Origin: Actinomyces sp. Marseille-P3109
GTDB lineage: Bacteria; Actinomycetota; Actinomycetes; Actinomycetales; Actinomycetaceae
Assembly (NCBI RefSeq): GCF_900323545.1
Contig: NZ_OOHN01000008.1
Span: 639,941-703,940 of the forward strand
DNA: 64,000 nucleotides
Reading direction: 5' to 3'
Below, piece after piece: positions 59,965 through 64,000 of the stretch. The position numbers and the translations under genes are program-made. The notes below the pieces were generated by a model. That model searched no databases, was not told the origin of the DNA, and worked only from the letters and a program-made list of their open reading frames with translations. Within the stretch, counting starts at the first letter, position 1; the number at the start of each line of letters is the position of its first letter.

Positions 59965-60852
59965 GTGACGTCCGATCAGGTCCCCGACATCATGCAGCGC
60001 GCTCGGCGTTTGGCCAGGCGTCTTCTGGCCGGCAGCGGAAGCGCCGCAGTGACGGCCTACCGCATCGACCCCTCGGCCCCCGCCGCCTACGTCGCCCACG
60101 CCATGCGGGCCGACGGCCGGATCCTCGTAGCCGCCTGCCCTCCTGAGGGCACCCCGCTGGCCATCGCGCCCGACGACGTCGCCGTCGACGTCCGACTCGA
60201 CGTCACCCTCGACGCCGCCGAGCCCGGTGTGCGCATCACGGCCGCCACGGCGCACCTGCTGGGCGACCTGACCTGGGTGGGCGGCGAGGATCGTGCACTC
60301 GTCCTGGCCTCGTCCCGCACTCCCGCCTGCCACTGCGCCATCGTTGGTGATGACCCGCTTGAGCGCGTCCGCGAGATCGCCGCGGGGCCCGGAGGGCGTC
60401 TGGGCGTCATCTCATGCGAACGCGTCATGCTCCACTGCGTTTCCGGGGTGTCCAGCCACGACATCGAGGAGATCCTCGACGTCGCCTCCGCCGACTCCGG
60501 CTCGCTCCCGTCCGTGTCCTGGAACCCGCAGGAGGTCATGGACGCCCATGAGGCGGTCAGCGCGGTCGGCCAGCTGGGCCTGCGCGCCGTGTGCGAGGCC
60601 GTACGGGAGGGGCAGATGCCCGGCTGGACCTGCTCCTCCCGTCCTGCAGTCGGCGTGTGCCCCACGCTGTGGGACAGGACGCTGTGCGTCGATGTCGACT
60701 CCCACGGAGTGACCCTCATGTCCATCACCGGTGAGGAGGTCACTACCTTGGTGGTCTCCTTCCCGGAGGCTCTGACCAGTGCTGCTGAGGTCGGACCGGT
60801 CCTGGAGCGGCTGGCCTCTCAGGCTCTCCCGCAGCGCCTGGCCCGGCCCTGA
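59965..60852 (+). CDS. Unrecognised 295-aa protein
   Basis: A well-formed gene with a GTG start 7 nt after AGGAAGG and typical codon use, but I cannot name its family with confidence. The N-terminal part (ARRLLAGSGSAAVTAYRID, MRADGRILVAACPP, RITAATAHLLGDLTWV) has the alternating hydrophobic strands of a beta barrel and loosely recalls DUF2470/split-barrel proteins. There are no signal peptide or membrane segments. It has several cysteines (CHCAIVG, WTCSS, VCPTLW), possibly metal-linked. It sits alone, between the tRNA terminator and the convergent DUF1540 gene. Confidence 0.6.
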   Translation: MTSDQVPDIMQRARRLARRLLAGSGSAAVTAYRIDPSAPAAYVAHAMRADGRILVAACPPEGTPLAIAPDDVAVDVRLDVTLDAAEPGVRITAATAHLLGDLTWVGGEDRALVLASSRTPACHCAIVGDDPLERVREIAAGPGGRLGVISCERVMLHCVSGVSSHDIEEILDVASADSGSLPSVSWNPQEVMDAHEAVSAVGQLGLRAVCEAVREGQMPGWTCSSRPAVGVCPTLWDRTLCVDVDSHGVTLMSITGEEVTTLVVSFPEALTSAAEVGPVLERLASQALPQRLARP

Positions 60853-60975
60853 GACGGCCAGTTCCCGGTCGTGTCGGTCCGGCTACCGACCTGACCGCAG
60901 AGACTGAAACGGGGGACGCCACCGTGGTGGAGTCCCCCGTTGGCTCCCAGCCGCTCGAGCTGGAGAGCCTTCCGT

Positions 60976-61254
60976 TCAGCGAACCTCGTAGGTCTGGCAG
61001 GAGGCGGTGTCGCCGCCGACGCTCACGGCGTCAGCCGTGCACATGAGGTCCTTGTTGTGGACGCACTCGAGGCGCTGGCAGGCGCCCACGTGGCCCTCGG
61101 CCACGGGCAGGCCTCCGCGGGCGTCGAGGCTGATGAAGGTGTCGCAGGCTGGCGCGCCGCTGTCGCCGCCGACGGTGATGGCGAAGGCGGTGCAGCCCCC
61201 GTTGTTGAAGGCGCAGGAGGTGGTGGCGCAGGAGGCGATCTTGGTGACGGACAT
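60976..61254 (-). CDS. DUF1540 protein with two cysteine-rich repeats
   Basis: Small protein of 92 aa with two DUF1540-type units. The first is SCATTSCAFNNGGCTAFAI, ending ACDTF. The second is ACQRLECVHNKDLMCTADAV, ending SCQTYEV. Each unit has four cysteines in a C-x4-C-x6-C...C order, a probable metal or disulfide site. The ATG at 61254 follows AAAGGA; the ORF upstream is a shadow. The function of DUF1540 is unknown. It has a well-formed promoter and an upstream palindrome, so it is likely to be strongly regulated. Confidence 0.85.
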   Translation of the reverse strand: MSVTKIASCATTSCAFNNGGCTAFAITVGGDSGAPACDTFISLDARGGLPVAEGHVGACQRLECVHNKDLMCTADAVSVGGDTASCQTYEVR

Positions 61255-61296
61255 GGTGCTTTTCCTTTCGAGCGGGTGGACGCTGCGGACATGATT

Positions 61297-61325
61297 AACG
61301 TAAATCCGCTCCAGCGCTCCGGCAA
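61297..61325 (-). promoter_or_regulatory. Promoter of the DUF1540 gene
   Basis: On the minus strand, -35 TTGCCG (61320-61325) and -10 TACGTT (61297-61302) are 17 bp apart, giving a leader of about 37 nt. Confidence 0.55.
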
Positions 61326-61362
61326 CGAAGGGCAGCCTGTCCTGCTTATCCTCGCATGGCAC

Positions 61363-61382
61363 AACGTTGGAATTGCAACGTT
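61363..61382. promoter_or_regulatory. Palindrome upstream of the DUF1540 promoter
   Basis: AACGTTG-N6-CAACGTT is a perfect 7-bp inverted repeat over 20 bp, about 38 bp upstream of the -35 box. This is where an activator would bind. The binding protein is unknown. The remainder of the gap to the deoD terminator (61383-61491) shows no feature. Confidence 0.5.
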
Positions 61383-61491
61383 TTAACGCTCCTTCTGGGG
61401 TGAGTCGAGGGAATGTGTGGTCGTAGAGAGAATATGGGGTTGTGTGCCGTTGATTTTCGTTATTACGAGCAGGTAAGGCACGCCTTGACGG

Positions 61492-61524
61492 AAAAGGAGG
61501 AGAGGAGCTTGTCTCCTCTCCTCC
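61492..61524 (-). terminator. Intrinsic terminator of deoD
   Basis: GGAGGAGAGGAG (61496-61507) and its perfect complement (61513-61524) form a 12-bp stem with a 5-nt loop. On the minus strand it ends in TTTT (61492-61495), so it terminates deoD. Confidence 0.85.
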
Positions 61525-61565
61525 GTTCCCGTGGTGGCAGGCTTCGGTTGTGTCCGCCGTAGAGC

Positions 61566-62288
61566 TCAGCTGTGGGCGGCCGCCACGGCCAGGCGCAGAG
61601 AGTCTGCGAAACGCGTCTCGCGCTCGGCGGCGCTCATGTCGCCGGAGTGGTCGAGCAGGTGGTCGGAGACGGTCAGGACCGCCAGCGCCTGCTTGCCGTA
61701 CTCGGCGGCAACCCCATAGAGGGCGGCTGCCTCCATCTCCACTCCCAGGACCCCGTGCCGTGCCAGTGCCTCGGTCTGCCCCTCGGGGGTAAAGTAGAAG
61801 TGGTCCCGTGACATGACTGTGCCCAGGTGGACGGTTCCGCCGACCTGTGCCTGCTCGAGCAGTGAGGCCTCGTACGCAGCGGCGGCCAGTCGGAAGTCTG
61901 CGACCGCGCAGAAGTTGACGCCCGGGATGCGCACCTGGTTCATGGAGGAGTCCGTGTGGGCGCCGGTGGCCACGATGACGTCGCCGATCCCGACCTTCGG
62001 GGAGATGCCGCCGGCAGTGCCCACCCGGATGATCCGCTCCACCCCGAACTGACTGAACAGCTCGGTGGCGTAGATCGTGAAGGAAGGCTGTCCCATGCCC
62101 GAGCCCATGACGCTCAGCGGCCTGCCGTCAATGGTTCCGGTGAAGCCCAGCATTCCGCGCACGTCGGTGACCAGGCGGGCGTCATCCATGAGGATCTCGG
62201 CAATGCGTCGGGCTCGTTTGGGGTCACCTGGCATGAGGACGGCGGGGGCGAAGTCTCCGGGTTCTGCGGCGATGTGCGGGGTGGCCAT
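61566..62288 (-). CDS. deoD: Purine-nucleoside phosphorylase, DeoD type
   Basis: Hexameric-type phosphorylase of 240 aa that splits purine nucleosides into base and ribose-1-phosphate. The signature MPGDPKRA is near residue 20, GSGMGQPSFTIYATEL follows, then RVGTAGGI and VEMEAAALYGVA. Asp204-type SDHLL lies near the C-terminus, giving the 6-oxo/6-amino purine DeoD class. The ATG at 62288 is behind GAGAGGA. It is a single-gene unit diverging from the NSS transporter. Confidence 0.94.
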   Translation of the reverse strand: MATPHIAAEPGDFAPAVLMPGDPKRARRIAEILMDDARLVTDVRGMLGFTGTIDGRPLSVMGSGMGQPSFTIYATELFSQFGVERIIRVGTAGGISPKVGIGDVIVATGAHTDSSMNQVRIPGVNFCAVADFRLAAAAYEASLLEQAQVGGTVHLGTVMSRDHFYFTPEGQTEALARHGVLGVEMEAAALYGVAAEYGKQALAVLTVSDHLLDHSGDMSAAERETRFADSLRLAVAAAHS

Positions 62289-62357
62289 GGGGGTCCTCTC
62301 TGAAAGGGCGTGCGTGAGATGAGAGTATCCAGTGTGTCATAGATCGCGTGAGAAAGA

Positions 62358-62420
62358 ATGAGGGTGGCCTGTGCAAATCGTCCGCATCGTGGACATCGCG
62401 CGACACATCGTGGTCGCTAG
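62358..62420 (+). CDS. Candidate leader peptide, Arg/His-rich
   Basis: A 20-codon ORF from ATG 62358 to TAG 62418. Its second half is rich in Arg and His (RPHRGHRATHRGR). It lies upstream of the competing hairpins and terminator in front of the transporter gene, and its 3' end runs through TGGTCGC, the first arm of one of these structures. This is the layout of an attenuator leader peptide. The start signal is weak, so this is tentative. A second, overlapping ORF from GTG 62348 (56 codons) ends at the transporter's ATGA. Confidence 0.25.
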   Translation: MRVACANRPHRGHRATHRGR

Positions 62421-62493
62421 GACTAGCGTCCAGCGACAAAAGGGCCTGCGACCAATCCGCAGGAAAAGGCGGCCATCGGGCCGCCTTCGTTTG
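62411..62493 (+). terminator. Attenuator-like hairpins and terminator in the NSS leader
   Basis: TGGTCGC (62411-62417) can pair with GCGACCA (62448-62454), enclosing GGAC-TAGC-GTCC (62420-62431). The second arm overlaps CCTGCG/CGCAGG (62445-62463), so the two cannot form together. A perfect 9-bp hairpin, AAGGCGGCC-ATCG-GGCCGCCTT (62466-62487), then ends in CGTTTG. It sits only 22 nt before the transporter start, so it is in that gene's leader. Confidence 0.6.
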
Positions 62494-62514
62494 TGACATC
62501 ACGGAAGGTTGCTC

Positions 62515-64000
62515 ATGACCTCCAGGACAGGGGAGAGCGAGTCTCCTCAGGCGCCTCCGCGCGAGCAGTGGAGCGGTCAGCTCGGATTCCTCATGGCCGC
62601 CATCGGCTCGGCGATCGGGCTGGGTAACATCTGGCGCTTCCCGGGCGTGGCCTACACCAACGGCGGCGGGGCCTTCGTCGTCCCCTATGTCATCGCACTG
62701 TTGGCGGCCGGTCTGCCGATCCTCTTGCTCGACTACGCCCTGGGCCACCGTTTCCGCGGATCCCCGCCGGCGGCCTTCCGGCGCATGTCCAGCAAGCTGG
62801 AGTGGCTGGGATGGTTCCAGGTCTTCATCTGCTTCGTCATCATGACCTACTACGCGGTGGTCGTGGCCTGGTCCCTGCGCTACATGTTCTTCTCCTTCAC
62901 CATCGCCTGGGGTGACGACGCAGCAGGCTTCTTCCAGCGCTACATCGGGATGGACCGGCTCGGCTCCGAGGTCGGCTACTCACCGACAGTCGTCATGGGC
63001 GTGGCCCTCCCGCTGCTGTTCGTGTGGGCCTTCGGTCTGGTGGTGACCGCCCTGGGCGTGAGCGACGGCGTGGAGAAGGCCAACAAGATCTTCCTGCCGC
63101 TGCTGGTTCTCATGTTCGCCGCTCTGGTGGTGCGCGCCCTCATGCTCCCGGGTGCGGGGGAGGGGCTCAATGCTCTGTTCACCCCCAAGTGGTCGGCCCT
63201 CCTGGATTACCAGGTGTGGATGGCAGCCTTCGGGCAGATCTTCTTATCCCTGTCGGTGGGCTTCGGCGTCATGCTCACCTACGCCTCCTACCTCCAGCGG
63301 CGCCGTTCCAACCTGGTGGGCACCGGCCTGGTGGCGGGCTTCGCCAACTCCTCCTTCGAGCTGTTCGCCGGCATCGGCGTCTTCGCCACCCTCGGCTTCA
63401 TGGCGCACACGCAGCACGTCGGGATCAGCGAGATGAAGATCACCGGGCCCTCCCTGTCCTTCGTCACCTTCCCCACCGTCATCTCGCAGATGCCCGGCGG
63501 TGCGCTGTTCGGGGTGCTCTTCTTCGCCTCCTTCGCCATGGCGGGGCTGACGTCCTTCATCTCCATCATCCAGGTGGTGGCCGCCGGCGTGGGGGAGAAG
63601 CTCGACCTGACTCCGAAGGCGGCCTCCCTCATCGTCGGTATCCCGGCCGCCGTCCTGTCCTTCGTCCTGTTCGCCACCAGCTCGGGCCTACCGGACCTCG
63701 ACGTCGTCGACGCCTTCATCAACAACATCGGTGTAGTCGCCTCGGCCATCATCATGTGCGTGGTGGTGGCCTGGGTCCTGCGGCGCACCAGGCTGCTCCA
63801 GGACCACCTCAATGCCGTCTCCGAGTCGCGGATGGTCGGCCTGTGGTGGCGGGCCCTCGTCGGTGCCGTCGTCCCCGTCCTGCTGGGCTACATGTTCTTC
63901 CAGACCCTGTGGATGTATCTGTCCGAAGGATATGAGTCGGAGTCCTACTCCAGCGACTTCGTCATGGTCTTCGGGTGGGGGATGCTCCTGCTGGTCGCTG
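62515..64000 (+). CDS. Sodium:neurotransmitter symporter family amino-acid transporter, partial
   Basis: NSS-family Na+-coupled transporter, cut by the window end after about 495 residues. Helix 1 has the hallmark AIGSAIGLGNIWRFP with GG in TNGGGAFVVPY next, and about 11 hydrophobic segments are visible. The SVGFGVMLTYASYL and ASFAMAGLTSFIS segments match the helices that line the substrate and sodium site. The bacterial members move amino acids such as tryptophan, leucine, tyrosine or methionine. The substrate here is not decided. ATG 62515 follows GGAAGG at good spacing. Confidence 0.92.
   Translation, partial: MTSRTGESESPQAPPREQWSGQLGFLMAAIGSAIGLGNIWRFPGVAYTNGGGAFVVPYVIALLAAGLPILLLDYALGHRFRGSPPAAFRRMSSKLEWLGWFQVFICFVIMTYYAVVVAWSLRYMFFSFTIAWGDDAAGFFQRYIGMDRLGSEVGYSPTVVMGVALPLLFVWAFGLVVTALGVSDGVEKANKIFLPLLVLMFAALVVRALMLPGAGEGLNALFTPKWSALLDYQVWMAAFGQIFLSLSVGFGVMLTYASYLQRRRSNLVGTGLVAGFANSSFELFAGIGVFATLGFMAHTQHVGISEMKITGPSLSFVTFPTVISQMPGGALFGVLFFASFAMAGLTSFISIIQVVAAGVGEKLDLTPKAASLIVGIPAAVLSFVLFATSSGLPDLDVVDAFINNIGVVASAIIMCVVVAWVLRRTRLLQDHLNAVSESRMVGLWWRALVGAVVPVLLGYMFFQTLWMYLSEGYESESYSSDFVMVFGWGMLLLVA

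Noticed and set aside
1..64000. CRISPR array, insertion sequence, prophage or integron
   Set aside because: No regularly spaced repeats, no transposase or integrase ORF, and no terminal inverted repeats were seen on reading both strands.

Overview
The window is a 64 kb piece of a high-GC actinobacterial chromosome. Several features point to the Actinomycetaceae, most likely an oral-type Actinomyces: GTG/TTG starts are common, a TAnnnT box often lies 6-7 nt before a start codon, the blocks coaD-sepIVA-DUF177-rnc-mutM and rne-rplU-rpmA-obgE-proB-proA/nadD-rsfS-gpm are present, and there is a C-type zinc-ribbon L28. The genus is an inference from gene content, not from a marker alignment. I see no insertion sequence, prophage, CRISPR array or rRNA.

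Layout. 0-11 kb is housekeeping: the end of murA, plsC-gpsA, an AMIN-like lipoprotein, ddl-thiL, rpmB, a FakA-like DAK2 protein, recG and rsmD. 11.7-18.8 kb is a complete L-fucose catabolic locus: fucA diverges from fucI-FGGY kinase-fucU-fucP, followed by a LacI-type repressor, with repeated operator-like motifs in the divergent promoter region. 19-22.7 kb is coaD-sepIVA-like-DUF177-rnc-mutM. 22.8-32 kb is a respiratory block, cydA-cydB-cydD-cydC, co-oriented with a GAF-domain sensor kinase gene that converges on its probable LuxR-type response regulator. The cydA promoter is well formed and carries a near-perfect 18-bp palindrome just downstream of the -10 box. 32.7-41.3 kb is rne-rplU-rpmA-obgE-proB-proA.

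41.3-55.7 kb looks like an accessory block set into a normally contiguous set of genes (proA to nadD). It holds a small acidic membrane protein, an OmpR/HisKA two-component system, and a tightly coupled seven-gene operon. That operon encodes three glycosyltransferases, an ABC exporter, two APH-fold kinases with an unusual Gln in the metal motif, and UDP-glucose dehydrogenase. A DeoR-type regulator diverging from a degenerate ROK protein follows. Two interleaved perfect inverted repeats lie between the glycan operon and the sensor kinase gene. This operon is the best candidate in the window for an undescribed system: probably synthesis and export of a uronic-acid-containing surface glycan or glycolipid.

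55.8-59.6 kb returns to the core: nadD, a large disordered single-pass membrane protein, rsfS, a histidine phosphatase, and two identical tandem tRNA-Ala(GGC) genes. 59.9-64 kb holds an unrecognised protein, a DUF1540 cysteine-rich protein, deoD, and an NSS-family sodium symporter cut by the window end. The symporter's leader has a short Arg/His-rich ORF followed by competing hairpins and an intrinsic terminator, consistent with attenuation.
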